NCBI GenBank assembly: GCA_017889635.1
Contig: JAGGAC010000023.1
Location: forward strand, 1-64,000
Origin: Bacillota bacterium
GTDB taxonomy: Bacteria > Bacillota > Negativicutes > Sporomusales > CTSoil-080
Reading direction: 5' to 3'
Length of the DNA stretch: 64,000 bases
The position numbers were made by a program, and so were the translations under genes. The notes under the pieces were generated by a model. The model had not been told where the DNA came from and made no database searches. It was given only the letters and a program-made list of their open reading frames with translations. Shown piece by piece: positions 50,497 through 59,468 of the stretch. Position 1 is the stretch's first letter; every line of letters begins with the position of its first letter.

Positions 50497-50530
50497 AGAG
50501 GTCTGTTTTAGCAGACCTCTATTTTTTTTT
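50497..50530 (+). terminator. Leader terminator between promoter and gene
   Basis: AGAGGTCTG and CAGACCTCT around TTTTAG, then ATTTTTTTTT. The predicted +1 would be near 50485, so the transcript meets this terminator within 50 bases. Confidence 0.75.
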
Positions 50531-50546
50531 ATTAGGGGTGGAAGAA

Positions 50547-51554
50547 ATGCAAACTGATAAAACCAATGTTATTGATGCTTCTGTTTTACTAGGCGAATTA
50601 AAAAGTGCCAATAATGAAATGGGTAAAGTAATTAAAAATATCCAACAAATTGCTCAACAAACCAATTTATTGTCATTAAACTCTGCTATTGAAGCGGCGA
50701 GAGCCGGCGAAGCCGGACGTGGCTTTAGCGTAGTTGCAGATGAAATAAAAAAATTGGCTACACGCAGCTTTTCTTCAACTAAAGAAAGTACACAAATTAT
50801 TGAAGACATTCAGATAAAGGCTAACCAAGTTATGGGTGCCAGAACAGCTGATGTTGCCTATGACACTATTGATAAAATTGACCGCAATCTATTTGAAAGA
50901 AACTGTGATGCCCAGGCGTGGGCTGGCTTTACTCAAGTAAAAAATTCTTTATGTTCAGATGACCCTAACCGGATTGAAAATGCCAATGCACTATTAAACA
51001 AGATTGTAGAAATTTATGAAGTTTATTTTGATCTTTATGTGCTTGATACTGCTGGCACCGTTGTTGCTGCCGGAGTGCATCGCGAACTTATCGGACAAAC
51101 TATGGCTGAAAAAGAATGGTTTTTAGATGTAAAAGCAGCTAACAAAATTTCTGTAACTGATTTATATTATTCACCTACCGAAGATCGTCATACTGTTGCT
51201 TACTCATGCCCTATCTATGATGATCACGGCCAAATTATCGGTTATTTTTCTTCGCGATTCAATTGGGAATATATTTATGATATTTTAGATTCTGCACGAA
51301 TTGGTCAAAGAGGTGAACTTTACATAATCAACAAAGAAGGCTGTGTAATTGCCAGTCCCAGCCGCAAAGGAACTCTGACTGATAATTTATGTCATATAAA
51401 AGCTGCGCAGCTTGCCATGCAAGGCGAAGCCTATGGCTATACGCTGGAAGTAGATAGTAGAGGTAATACTAAAATCTATGGTTACGCCCACACACGCGGC
51501 TATAATGCCTATAAAGGGAAAAACTGGTCCGCAATTGTTATTGAAACTATTTAA
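50547..51554 (+). CDS. Soluble chemotaxis-like protein with C-terminal Cache domain
   Basis: From ATG 50547 the protein has 335 residues with no membrane segment. It starts with the tip of a methyl-accepting signalling hairpin ([20 protein letters not shown] and [19 protein letters not shown]), followed by a C-terminal Cache-like sensor (about 150-335, with [20 protein letters not shown] and [13 protein letters not shown]). Usual MCPs have the sensor first; here the order is reversed and the signalling part is only about 80 residues. It might bind a ligand in the cytoplasm and engage the chemotaxis array. Confidence 0.7.
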   Translation: MQTDKTNVIDASVLLGELKSANNEMGKVIKNIQQIAQQTNLLSLNSAIEAARAGEAGRGFSVVADEIKKLATRSFSSTKESTQIIEDIQIKANQVMGARTADVAYDTIDKIDRNLFERNCDAQAWAGFTQVKNSLCSDDPNRIENANALLNKIVEIYEVYFDLYVLDTAGTVVAAGVHRELIGQTMAEKEWFLDVKAANKISVTDLYYSPTEDRHTVAYSCPIYDDHGQIIGYFSSRFNWEYIYDILDSARIGQRGELYIINKEGCVIASPSRKGTLTDNLCHIKAAQLAMQGEAYGYTLEVDSRGNTKIYGYAHTRGYNAYKGKNWSAIVIETI

Positions 51555-51595
51555 GTATAAGCATCTATCTAACAGGTATTTTAGACTGTTACGAC

Positions 51596-51633
51596 AGCAA
51601 AGCCGTCTATTATGAATGGACGGCTTTGCTTAT
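51596..51633. terminator. Bidirectional terminator
   Basis: AGCAAAGCCGTC and GACGGCTTTGCT, between converging genes. Confidence 0.8.
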
Positions 51634-51653
51634 TTCCTGCGGAGTTATCTATT

Positions 51654-51872
51654 TTAGTGATGGCGTTTTCTAAAATGTATATTGTTTATTAGCTCAATTA
51701 TTGTACTGAATAAGAAGAATATACAGATTATCTTTAATACAAAAATCAGGGATTCTAGAAGGATGGCAATTAAGATATGCCATTCTTCTACCAGTGGTGT
51801 AAAGAAGGTAAGACTCATTAAAAATAATAATGAGAGAATAAATAGATAAGTTGCAGGATAATTGTTAAACAT
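51654..51872 (-). CDS. Small membrane protein
   Basis: The 72-residue ORF from ATG 51872 (behind AGAGGGTG) has two hydrophobic segments: about residues 9-24 and 30-57 (ESLIFVLKIICIFFLFSTII) and a basic end (HFRKRHH). No family is recognised. Confidence 0.5.
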   Translation of the reverse strand: MFNNYPATYLFILSLLFLMSLTFFTPLVEEWHILIAILLESLIFVLKIICIFFLFSTIIELINNIHFRKRHH

Positions 51873-51890
51873 AGTAATCACCCTCTTCAC

Positions 51891-52188
51891 TTATTAATAT
51901 TTACCTAATTTCATTATATTCTGTATATTCTGTGTTGTCTACTTGGATATGCGAGTTATGGCTTCTTTTTGAAAATTTTGTTTATCAACAATCTATGCAA
52001 CCGAATCGAAAGGTAGGGGGGAGAGGAGCGTCAGGGGGATGCAATGTTCTGGTAATATTATTTAGGTATAAGCACGATGGCGGTTTACTATTTCCCTTTT
52101 TATGGTACGTTTGGTAAGATAAGTTGTGGAAGTTAGTCCGGTGATAGTATAGCTAATATTGTTGTTGGGTTACTTTAAGGAGGAAGAT
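51891..52188. other. Intergenic region upstream of the MFS gene
   Basis: Nothing is recognised here apart from a GGTAGGGGGGAGAGGAG purine run at 52012-52028. It should contain the MFS promoter. Confidence 0.3.
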
Positions 52189-53358
52189 ATGGTTGCTGAC
52201 CAAAATAAGCGAATCCTTCTCGGTACAATAATCATCTTGTTCTGGTTTACACAATTTGTTTATATCCCATTTCTTACGCCGTATTTATTGTCATTGTCGA
52301 TATCAGCGACAATTGTTGGTATTATAGTTGGGGCGTACGGATTTACACAAATGGTATTAAAATTGCCGTTTGGCATCACCAGCGATATTGTAAAGAATCA
52401 TAAATGTTTTATTTTAATGGGGTCTTTTTTAGCTGGTATATCATCATTGGGGATGCTGTTATTTCCTTCTTCAGTTTTTCTTATTATCGCCAATGGCCTT
52501 TCTGGGGTAGCCTCTTCGACATGGGTTTCTTTTACCATTTTGTATACTACGTATTATGATAAAGCTCAGTCTGCTAAAGCCATTGGCTTAGTTAATGCGT
52601 TTAATAATATTGGCATTGTCCTGGCATATATTACAGGTGGACTCTTGTATCAGAATTTCGGCATTAACGCTCTGTTTGGTATAAGTTTTTTTGTTGGCCT
52701 GATTACGTTTTTCTTGGCATTATTTATAAAAAGAGAACCACAAATTAGTTCGGAGAAAACTAAGCCAATAATTACAATGACTTCTATTATGGAAGTCATG
52801 AAAAATAAGCAGGTTTGGTTTTTTTCTATTTTAGCATCGTTTGCATTTTTCATTCTTTTTTCAACTGTTTTTTCGTTTACAACCAGCACGGCCAAACAAA
52901 TAGGGGCAAATGGCGTTGAGCTTGGGATCATGTCAGTTTTATTCAGTCTAGCTGGAATTTTTAGCGCCTATTTTACTGGTACCAAACTAGGGCATAAATT
53001 AGGCGAAAAAGCCATGTTGTTTATTGGGTTCTTGTTATTGGCAGTTTATTGCGGCGGTATAGCCTATGCACATACTACTGCGGTTTTTTTCCTGCTTCAA
53101 TTTTTTTGTGGCGGCATAGGTGGTGGCATACTTGGAGCGGGCTTGATGGCCGGTGCGGTAAAATATTCAGCAATAAACCAAAAGTCCACGACAATGGGAC
53201 TTTACCAAACGGTTTATGGGGTCGGTATGACTATCGGCCCGATGATTATGGGCTATTTGGTGGAGACTACTTCAATAAGGATAGCTTTTTTATTTTTGAC
53301 GGCTATTGCTCTGGGGTGTGCAATTATTATTCCGTTTTTTAGGACTAAAGCTTGTTAG
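52189..53358 (+). CDS. MFS transporter
   Basis: The 389-residue protein has 12 membrane segments. The first half has PFLTPYLLSLSISATIVGII and the second-third loop GFTQMVLKLPFGITSDIVKNHK, a typical MFS motif A, with GRxGxRR-type charges. It is similar to drug-efflux type carriers; the substrate is unknown. ATG 52189 was chosen for AAGGAGG; the open frame extends to 52159. Confidence 0.82.
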   Translation: MVADQNKRILLGTIIILFWFTQFVYIPFLTPYLLSLSISATIVGIIVGAYGFTQMVLKLPFGITSDIVKNHKCFILMGSFLAGISSLGMLLFPSSVFLIIANGLSGVASSTWVSFTILYTTYYDKAQSAKAIGLVNAFNNIGIVLAYITGGLLYQNFGINALFGISFFVGLITFFLALFIKREPQISSEKTKPIITMTSIMEVMKNKQVWFFSILASFAFFILFSTVFSFTTSTAKQIGANGVELGIMSVLFSLAGIFSAYFTGTKLGHKLGEKAMLFIGFLLLAVYCGGIAYAHTTAVFFLLQFFCGGIGGGILGAGLMAGAVKYSAINQKSTTMGLYQTVYGVGMTIGPMIMGYLVETTSIRIAFLFLTAIALGCAIIIPFFRTKAC

Positions 53359-53378
53359 TAGTTGGAATGGTTTATTAT

Positions 53379-53525
53379 TCACGATGTGAGGATATTGTCT
53401 CTCAGCCACTGTCGATAATAGAGCAATTGTTCATCAGTATGAAAGTAATGTTCCCCATGTTCCAATACCTGTAATTTGCAGTGGTAACGTTCGACAAATT
53501 CAGAAACTACGTTAAACTTTAGTCA
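53379..53525 (-). pseudogene. C-terminal fragment of an alpha/beta hydrolase
   Basis: The minus strand encodes VVSEFVERYHCKLQVLEHG followed by EHYFHTDEQLLYYRQWLR, ending at TGA (53379-53381). GEHYFHTDEQL with its His resembles the last part of a serine hydrolase. An in-frame stop lies at the upstream end, so it is a remnant of about 45 codons. Confidence 0.5.
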
Positions 53526-53623
53526 TTATAAGCTGCGTACTTGTATTAAGCTGATATTGTAGTAAAATAATACCATAAAGCTAATCAAGAAAACAAAAGA
53601 AAGTTATATTGGGAGGCTTTGCA

Positions 53624-54019
53624 ATGAAAGATGTTCTGGACTTTTTGACGGCAAATAAGGTGTTTTATCTGGCAACAACAGGCGGTGATCAGCCGCATGT
53701 TCGGCCTATGGGGTTTGTGATGGACTATGACGGAAAGCTGACTTTTTGTACTTCAAATCAAAAAGATATGTACAAGCAGCTTGTAGCTAACCCAAAGATG
53801 GAAATATGCTGTGTCGATGCCGAGGGTAATACTCTTCGTTTATGCGGCAAAGCAGTGTTCTGTACTACGGATGAAACACAACGGAAGGCTTTGGAGTTAA
53901 TGCCATCTCTCAAAAGATTGTACGCAGTGGGCGATAAGAAGTTCGAGATATTCTATTTAGACAATGGTCAGGCAGTATGTCAATCTATGTCAGGTGAAAA
54001 GAAGGTGCTGATGGTTTAA
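53624..54019 (+). CDS. Pyridoxamine 5'-phosphate oxidase-family protein
   Basis: From ATG 53624 (behind GGGAGG) the protein has 131 residues and the split-barrel flavin pattern: FYLATTGGDQPHVRPMGFVM, KLTFCTSNQKDMYKQL and LRLCGKAVF. It is a small FMN or F420-like binding protein of unknown reaction. It is related in fold, not closely in sequence, to the NimA-like gene at 12857. Confidence 0.8.
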   Translation: MKDVLDFLTANKVFYLATTGGDQPHVRPMGFVMDYDGKLTFCTSNQKDMYKQLVANPKMEICCVDAEGNTLRLCGKAVFCTTDETQRKALELMPSLKRLYAVGDKKFEIFYLDNGQAVCQSMSGEKKVLMV

Positions 54020-54058
54020 GCAGCACCAAGAAATGAATAGAGTGGGTTAAAGATTTTG

Positions 54059-54102
54059 AGAGCTGTCAGTGTTGCCGATATATCGGCAACACTGACAGCT
54101 CT
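54059..54102. terminator. 22-bp perfect palindrome after the flavin-protein gene
   Basis: AGAGCTGTCAGTGTTGCCGA pairs with the complement ending at 54102 with a four-base loop, then GTTTATG. The T run is short. Confidence 0.6.
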
Positions 54103-54364
54103 GTTTATGATTTGCTGGTTTGGAATAATCCGAAAAATCAAGTGCATACTATATATAGCTCTGCCGATCTATGGATTTGCTTTAGATAAGTACATATTGA
54201 AATTTGACTTATGTTTTTTTTAGGATTTAAGCTGACTCAAATAGAATTACAGTTAAGGGTAAAAGCAATTGAACACTACTAAAAAAATCTATATAATATT
54301 GAATAGTGAAAATAATGAATTAATTATGGCTTTTTATTAAAAATGCTAAAGGAGTGACCGCAAA
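54103..54364. other. Intergenic region upstream of the M24 gene
   Basis: AT-rich, with no gene or hairpin of note; it should hold the M24 gene's promoter. Confidence 0.3.
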
Positions 54365-55594
54365 ATGCCACATGGAAGAATGTCCTATGACCGCCTTGAA
54401 GGCGTAAATTATGATCGTATGAGAAAATACCGTTTGCAGAGGATCAAGGAAGCAATGGCTGCACACGGCGTTGGAACACTTATTACTTGGGATCCATATG
54501 CTATCCGCTATATCAGCGGCGGATATGTTACAATTCCGAACCGTTATAACGCAAGGCAGTGTGTAATTGTTCCCCGCAATGGCGAACCTCATTGCTATTT
54601 TATGAGCAGCTTCTCAATAGAAGCTTTGAGGAAGGAAGCTCCATGGCTCAACGGTAAAATCTTTAAAGATTTTGGACCTGCCAGGGATGCAGACTATGCC
54701 GAAGTCGAAAGATGCTCAAAAATTATTATGGACGTAATTTCCCAATATGGTCTCACTAACGAGCCTGTTGCACTTGATGGTTGCGCTAGAGAGCATATGA
54801 CTATGGAAGTACTGAAAAAACTTGGTATTAAAGAATTTAAAGATGGGGTTATGGTCTGTTTCGACGCACGGGCTATTAAGAACGAGGATGAAATTGCCTG
54901 CTTTAGGCTGGCATGTAATGCGGCTGATGCGGCTTTCGAAGATATCCGCCAGGCAATTCGCCCAGGTGTTCGCGAATGTGACTTACTGGGTATCGGAATG
55001 AAACGCCTTTACGAAATGGGCTGTGATGAGACACAGGAATTTGTTGTAGCTTCCGGTCCACGGACAAATCCCATGCATATTGACTTTACCGACCGGGCAG
55101 TTAGGCCAAACGAGCCCGTTATTATTGACATTAACGGTGCATCCTACATGGGCTATAAGACCTGCTACTACCGGACATTCTTCTGTGGCCGTCCTAATGA
55201 AGAGCAGAATGCAATTTATGAAGACGCTCGTAAAATGATGTATGATGGTATGGCAGCCATCAAAGACGGCGCATGTGTTGACGATGTACGTGCCAATTGG
55301 CCGAAGAGCCCGAACTATTGGGGCTACGACAATTGGAGAGAAGTAATGGGATATGCTCTTGGTCATGGTCTTGGTATTTCTCTTCATGAGGCACCGATCA
55401 TGTTCTTCGCAGGCCCTGGAATTGGACCAAATAGCACCTTCAAAGAAGGGATGGTTCTTGCAGTTGAAACTTGGGCAGGCAAGCCTGGCAGTGATTTTGG
55501 CGTTCGTCTTGAAGAAGATATTGTTGTTACAAAGGATGGCTATGAGCTTCTCACAAAATGGCCGGTTGACAAGATGACCGAGTGCTGGATCTAA
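54365..55594 (+). CDS. M24-family (creatinase/aminopeptidase P fold) protein, one metal ligand replaced
   Basis: The 409-residue protein has the N-terminal creatinase domain (LITWDPYAIRYISGGYVTIP) and the C-terminal pita-bread fold. Metal ligands seen are Asp in VIIDINGA, His in GHGLGISLHEAP, Glu in AVETW and Glu in RLEED. The second Asp of the usual pair should lie in GYKTCYYRTF, but Cys takes its place. Creatinase and the DMSP lyase DddP also belong to this fold without ordinary peptidase use, so this may not be a peptidase. The gene is isolated, with no operon to help. Confidence 0.75.
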   Translation: MPHGRMSYDRLEGVNYDRMRKYRLQRIKEAMAAHGVGTLITWDPYAIRYISGGYVTIPNRYNARQCVIVPRNGEPHCYFMSSFSIEALRKEAPWLNGKIFKDFGPARDADYAEVERCSKIIMDVISQYGLTNEPVALDGCAREHMTMEVLKKLGIKEFKDGVMVCFDARAIKNEDEIACFRLACNAADAAFEDIRQAIRPGVRECDLLGIGMKRLYEMGCDETQEFVVASGPRTNPMHIDFTDRAVRPNEPVIIDINGASYMGYKTCYYRTFFCGRPNEEQNAIYEDARKMMYDGMAAIKDGACVDDVRANWPKSPNYWGYDNWREVMGYALGHGLGISLHEAPIMFFAGPGIGPNSTFKEGMVLAVETWAGKPGSDFGVRLEEDIVVTKDGYELLTKWPVDKMTECWI

Positions 55595-55636
55595 TTGCCG
55601 CTATTGCTTTGACATAACGGTTTATTATCAGACGAA

Positions 55637-55690
55637 AAAGGGTCTGTTGTACGAGCGATAAATTTATCGCTAATGCAACAGACCCTTTCA
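55637..55690. terminator. Terminator between the M24 and glycyl-radical genes
   Basis: AAAGGGTCTGTTG and CAACAGACCCTTT with an inner GCGATAAATTTATCGC palindrome; works for both converging genes. Confidence 0.75.
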
Positions 55691-55745
55691 ATATTTTGAG
55701 TTGGTTTAGATTGTCAAAGCAGACAGGGAGAGACGCGACGATGGT

Positions 55746-56021
55746 TTAGACATGAATGACTCTGTCTGCAAGTTCAGCTCGTTTGGCGTCATTAAAATTG
55801 TTGACTTCACTAAGATATCCAGTGATTCTACGAATGCGCTTAATCGGTGATTTTTCAAAAGCCTGAATAATTACTTCGTCTTTTTCAAGTTTAATAATTA
55901 TTCGGTCCAATTCTTTCTGTTGGTCATTCCATAATTGAAGTTCTTCTTTTGCGTACTCGGTGGCTTCGGCTTCCGTCATTTCGCTGGGGAAGTCTAGAAA
56001 AACATTGTTTACTAAAATCAT
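55746..56021 (-). CDS. Free-standing glycyl-radical-domain protein (NrdD C-terminus-like)
   Basis: The 91-residue protein from ATG 56021 has an N-terminal helical part (EMTEAEATEYAKEELQLWND) and ends with IKRIRRITGYLSEVNNFNDA followed by KRAELADRVIHV. This is the C-terminal glycyl-radical loop of class III ribonucleotide reductase (the RVCGYLG site of NrdD, with the radical Gly about 25-30 residues from the end), here in GYLS. The catalytic barrel and the Cys-rich zinc part of NrdD are absent. Two NrdR boxes lie upstream. A role as a spare radical domain for a damaged NrdD, as GrcA serves PFL, is inference. Confidence 0.65.
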   Translation of the reverse strand: MILVNNVFLDFPSEMTEAEATEYAKEELQLWNDQQKELDRIIIKLEKDEVIIQAFEKSPIKRIRRITGYLSEVNNFNDAKRAELADRVIHV

Positions 56022-56060
56022 CTGAATCAATCCTTTACTTTAATGTTGTATAGCTTTGGT

Positions 56061-56118
56061 GTCAATATATTCGATGATGTGGGGGAATTTACCTGCTTAA
56101 AACACAATATATTGTGTT
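56061..56118 (-). promoter_or_regulatory. Two NrdR boxes, 42 bp apart
   Basis: The perfect palindrome AACACAATATATTGTGTT (56101-56118) matches the NrdR consensus ACACWATATATWGTGT, and a weaker copy GTCAATATATTCGA lies at 56061-56074. Centres are 42 bp apart, four helical turns. The weaker one is about 40 bp from the glycyl-radical gene start. Confidence 0.7.
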
Positions 56119-56486
56119 AAAATTTTTAATGCTTTTTTGTACAAGCTATTTGCATTCTAAAAGCTGAGGACTGAAATATGTACTAGGGAGTTGCTTGTAT
56201 CCAACTGATTTTCAGAAAATGCTGGGCTTGATATAGACATTGCAGTTTACAGGTGTTAAAATTATGAAAAAACCTTGACGATATTTTAAAATAAGTAATT
56301 GACAAGGTCGTCTTTATCCATAAGATAAGGATGGCCTTTTTTATTAAGGCGGAGAATTTGCGGTTAAAGACGTTTTTACGCTTTCTGTAAGTTTAAATGA
56401 AGTATGAAGTGGAAAGGGGAATAATCAGTAAATTGTGACAGGGTGGGATAACGATTTAACAAATCGCGTTATAAGGGGAGATCATA
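56119..56486. other. Intergenic region before the APC permease gene
   Basis: Holds a terminator-like hairpin at 56304-56343 (AAGGTCGTCTTTATC with GATAAGGATGGCCTTTTTT). The rest shows no gene. The APC promoter should be here. Confidence 0.4.
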
Positions 56487-57878
56487 GTGAATCTATTTCG
56501 AACTAAATCAATTGAGACAATGTTGGAAGGTACTAAAACGGTTCATTTAAAAAAGTCGCTTGGGGTATTGGATCTTACTTTTTTGGGGATAGGCTGTATT
56601 ATTGGCACCGGTATTTTTGTCTTGACCGGTGTAGCTGCCGCTAAATATGCCGGGCCGGGGATTATGCTTTCATTTGTTTTATCAGGTTTGTGTTGTGCTT
56701 TTGCGGCGCTGGCGTATGCCGAGCTGGCTGCAATGGTCCCGATAGCTGGCAGTGCATATACATATAGTTATGCTGCTTTGGGAGAGATGGTAGCCTGGAT
56801 AATCGGCTGGGATTTAGCCTTAGAGTATATTGTAGGCGCAAGTGCAGTAGCCGCAGGCTGGTCGGCATATTTTACCGGACTATTGAAATCCAGTGGCGTA
56901 ATATTGCCACATATGCTTACTGCTGTTCCGGCCGACGGCGGAATTGTCAATTTGCCAGCTATTTGTATTGTCGTTTTTTTATCGGGTCTGTTGATTAGCG
57001 GCAGCAAGCAAAGCTCTGGATTTAATAAGGTGCTGGTTTCAATTAAATTAGGCGCAGTGTTGCTGTTTTTATTTCTGGCGATACCTCATGTTGATGTCAC
57101 TAATTGGTCGCCGTTCTTGCCCTTTGGTTTTAATGGTATAGCCGCAGGCGCGTCGATTGTTTTTTTCGCTTACCTTGGATTTGATGCTATTTCAACAGCA
57201 TCGGAAGAAGCTATTAATTCAAATCGGGATTTACCGATCGGAATTATTTGTTCGCTAGTTATTTGTACTATTTTATATATTGTTGTAGCTGCAACCTTAA
57301 CAGGGGTGGTCTCATATACGGAGTTGAATAACGCCGAACCGGTAGCGTATGCTTTGCGTTCTTTCGGCAGTAATTTAGGCGGTGCTATCGTAGCGGTAGG
57401 TGCGATTTGCGGAATTACTACTGTATTGCTGGGACAGATTTATGGTCAGTCGCGGGTTGCCTTTGCGATGTCGCGGGATGGATTGCTGCCGAAGGCCATT
57501 TGTAAAGTACATTCAAAATATGGTACGCCATATTTGATGACGATTATAACGGCAGTTGTTGTGTCGATTTTGTCAGGGTTTTTACCGATTGGTATTATTG
57601 CTGAATTATGCAATATTGGCACGCTATTTGCGTTTAGTCTAGTTTCTATCGGCGTATTGGTCTTGCGCTATACGCGTCCGGATTATCATCGGCCTTTTCG
57701 CTGCCCGTTTGTTCATGTTATAGCGCCGTTGTCGGTGATTTCTTCTTTCTACTTGATGGTTAATTTGCCAATGGAAACTTGGATTCGTTTTGTGGTGTGG
57801 CTTATTCTTGGAATTGCTGTATATTACTTCTATGGCCGGAAGAATAGTGTAATAAGTCAAGCCGCGACTAAACGGTGA
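56487..57878 (+). CDS. APC-family amino acid permease (YfnA/CAT-like)
   Basis: The 463-residue protein has 12 membrane segments with LGVLDLTFLGIGCIIGTGIF, GPGIMLSFVLSGLCCAFAAL, YAELAAMVPIAGSAYTYSYA and FDAISTASEEAINSNRDLPI, the marks of the cationic amino acid transporter-like group. It probably imports amino acids by proton symport. GTG 56487 follows AGGGGAG. Isolated gene with a terminator at 57953. Confidence 0.88.
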   Translation: MNLFRTKSIETMLEGTKTVHLKKSLGVLDLTFLGIGCIIGTGIFVLTGVAAAKYAGPGIMLSFVLSGLCCAFAALAYAELAAMVPIAGSAYTYSYAALGEMVAWIIGWDLALEYIVGASAVAAGWSAYFTGLLKSSGVILPHMLTAVPADGGIVNLPAICIVVFLSGLLISGSKQSSGFNKVLVSIKLGAVLLFLFLAIPHVDVTNWSPFLPFGFNGIAAGASIVFFAYLGFDAISTASEEAINSNRDLPIGIICSLVICTILYIVVAATLTGVVSYTELNNAEPVAYALRSFGSNLGGAIVAVGAICGITTVLLGQIYGQSRVAFAMSRDGLLPKAICKVHSKYGTPYLMTIITAVVVSILSGFLPIGIIAELCNIGTLFAFSLVSIGVLVLRYTRPDYHRPFRCPFVHVIAPLSVISSFYLMVNLPMETWIRFVVWLILGIAVYYFYGRKNSVISQAATKR

Positions 57879-57952
57879 AGTATCGTATTATCCAAAGGTA
57901 TGGCTCTGAGTAAGAGAGAACTGGAAATGGAAGAAGTTTTGATTTGCGAAGG

Positions 57953-57982
57953 AAAATAGACGGTGTAGGCCGTCTATTTTGT
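57953..57982 (+). terminator. Terminator of the permease gene
   Basis: AAAATAGACGG and CCGTCTATTTT around TGTAGG, then GTTTTTG. Confidence 0.75.
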
Positions 57983-58123
57983 TTTTGCGTGCTGACAAAA
58001 TGTTTACAGCGAAACCATGATATTGACTCTAACATTGTGTGAGGGTTTATATTAACTCTATGATATTTAAGAAAGGAACTATTTTTATGGGGCAAACGGC
58101 AAATTTGTAAGGAGTTTTTGAAT

Positions 58124-58439
58124 ATGCAAAATGTTAAAAAGAAAATGTTGGTTGCAGGTGGCGTATGTTGATTTGAATAAAGTTAAGGATGGGAGCTATA
58201 TAGGGGATTGCAATGCATATATTATAGATTCTAAGGTTAAAGTTGAAGTGAAAAATCATAAGATAACGGATATAAGCTTCGTAGAGCATAAATATGATCG
58301 AGGAAAGCCAGCAGAAGCTATTTTACCAAAGGTGATAGCAAAGCAATCGCTTGAAGTAGATACGATTTCTGGAGCGACAAATAGTAGTAAAGTTATACTA
58401 AAGTCAATAGAAAAGGCTTTGTTACAGGGGCAAGAGTAG
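58124..58439 (+). pseudogene. FMN-binding domain gene with damaged N-terminus
   Basis: The AAGGAG site and ATG at 58124 start MQNVKKKMLVAGGVC and then stop. The domain continues in the next frame: VDLNKVKDGSYIGDCNAYII, KVEVKNHKITDISFVEH and QSLEVDTISGATNSSKVIL. This is an FMN-bind domain, where FMN is attached to Thr in the SGATxSS motif (here SGATNSS). Usual family members have a membrane anchor between start and domain; it is absent, and the frames do not join. A frame from ATG 58131 would yield a 102-residue protein. Probably a deletion derivative. Confidence 0.6.
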
Positions 58440-58465
58440 GCTGATGACAATATCAAGGATGGTTT

Positions 58466-58627
58466 ATGAAGTATTTAAAGGGAATTACACAATATGGATG
58501 GAATAGTATATTTCGTGTAATTAGTTATTATTTATTGGCTGAAGCAGGCTTCTTGCCGGAAACTTTGACATGGCTTTTTCTTGGCGAAGGTAACTGGAAC
58601 TTAGAAAGGCGCATAAAACATGTTTAG
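58466..58627 (+). CDS. Possible small protein before the MerR gene
   Basis: A 53-codon frame from ATG 58466, behind AAGGATGG, reads MKYLKGITQYGWNSIFRVIS and ends KHV, overlapping the MerR start by 8 bases. It has no stop within and no family. Overlap with the next start suggests coupled translation; otherwise it may be chance. Confidence 0.35.
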   Translation: MKYLKGITQYGWNSIFRVISYYLLAEAGFLPETLTWLFLGEGNWNLERRIKHV

Positions 58628-59468
58628 AATTGGTGATTTTTCTAAAATCGCAAAAGTATCGATACGAATGCTCCGCCATTATGACCAGATAGGACTTCTT
58701 AAACCGGCTTATATTGAAGCGACGTCTGGTTACAGAAGTTATTCGATTAATCAATTGCCGCAACTGAACCGAATCATATTTTTAAAGGATATTGGATTTT
58801 CGCTAAATGAAATCAGCGAATTGATTGATGACAATATTTCTCTTGAAGAAATGAAGAGGATGCTTTTGAAGCGCCAGAAGGATCTTGAGAATGAGATTAG
58901 TATGGCTCAATTAAATCTAAGTTCAGTTATGGAAAGGCTTCGCACCATAGAAAATGAGCGCGAAATACCCCTGTATGATATTACGGTAAAAAGTGCTGAG
59001 AGTTATTCGGTTGCTGCTTTTAGGAATATAGTACCTCATGTTAGAGAAATGTGTATTTACTGTTATAACATGTATTCAAAGTTATATGAGGAACTTAATA
59101 AATTGAAGATATCAACAATTGGTCCGGAAATAACATTTTATTATAATGAAGAGTATTCTGAAACAGATTTGGATATGGAAGTCAGTATTGTTATCGCGGG
59201 TAATTTAGTTGAGATAGATAAAATTAAGGAATCTGAATTGACTTTCAAAAAAATAAGCAGTCAAGAAAAGGTGGCATCACTTATTTATAGTGGTTCGTAT
59301 GAAGGTGTGGAGGGTGCTATTATTGAGTTGCTAAAATGGATTGGTTCTAATAACTGGGAGGTCATGGGAGAATTAAGAGAAATTCATTTTTCTGGTCCTG
59401 CTCATGTTGATGGTATAGTTCAAGAACATGCTGTTATTGAACTTCAAATACCAATAAAAGGCTATTGA
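58620..59468 (+). CDS. MerR-family regulator with GyrI-like effector domain
   Basis: The 282-residue protein has MFRIGDFSKIAKVSIRMLRH and YDQIGLLKPAYIEATSGYRS, the MerR helix-turn-helix, a coiled dimer helix (EEMKRMLLKRQKDLENEIS), then a GyrI-like/BmrR effector domain (ESYSVAAFRNIVPHV, and LASL-type strands with SGSYEGVEGAI). Such regulators bind multidrug-like compounds and activate efflux. No target gene is adjacent. Confidence 0.85.
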   Translation: MFRIGDFSKIAKVSIRMLRHYDQIGLLKPAYIEATSGYRSYSINQLPQLNRIIFLKDIGFSLNEISELIDDNISLEEMKRMLLKRQKDLENEISMAQLNLSSVMERLRTIENEREIPLYDITVKSAESYSVAAFRNIVPHVREMCIYCYNMYSKLYEELNKLKISTIGPEITFYYNEEYSETDLDMEVSIVIAGNLVEIDKIKESELTFKKISSQEKVASLIYSGSYEGVEGAIIELLKWIGSNNWEVMGELREIHFSGPAHVDGIVQEHAVIELQIPIKGY

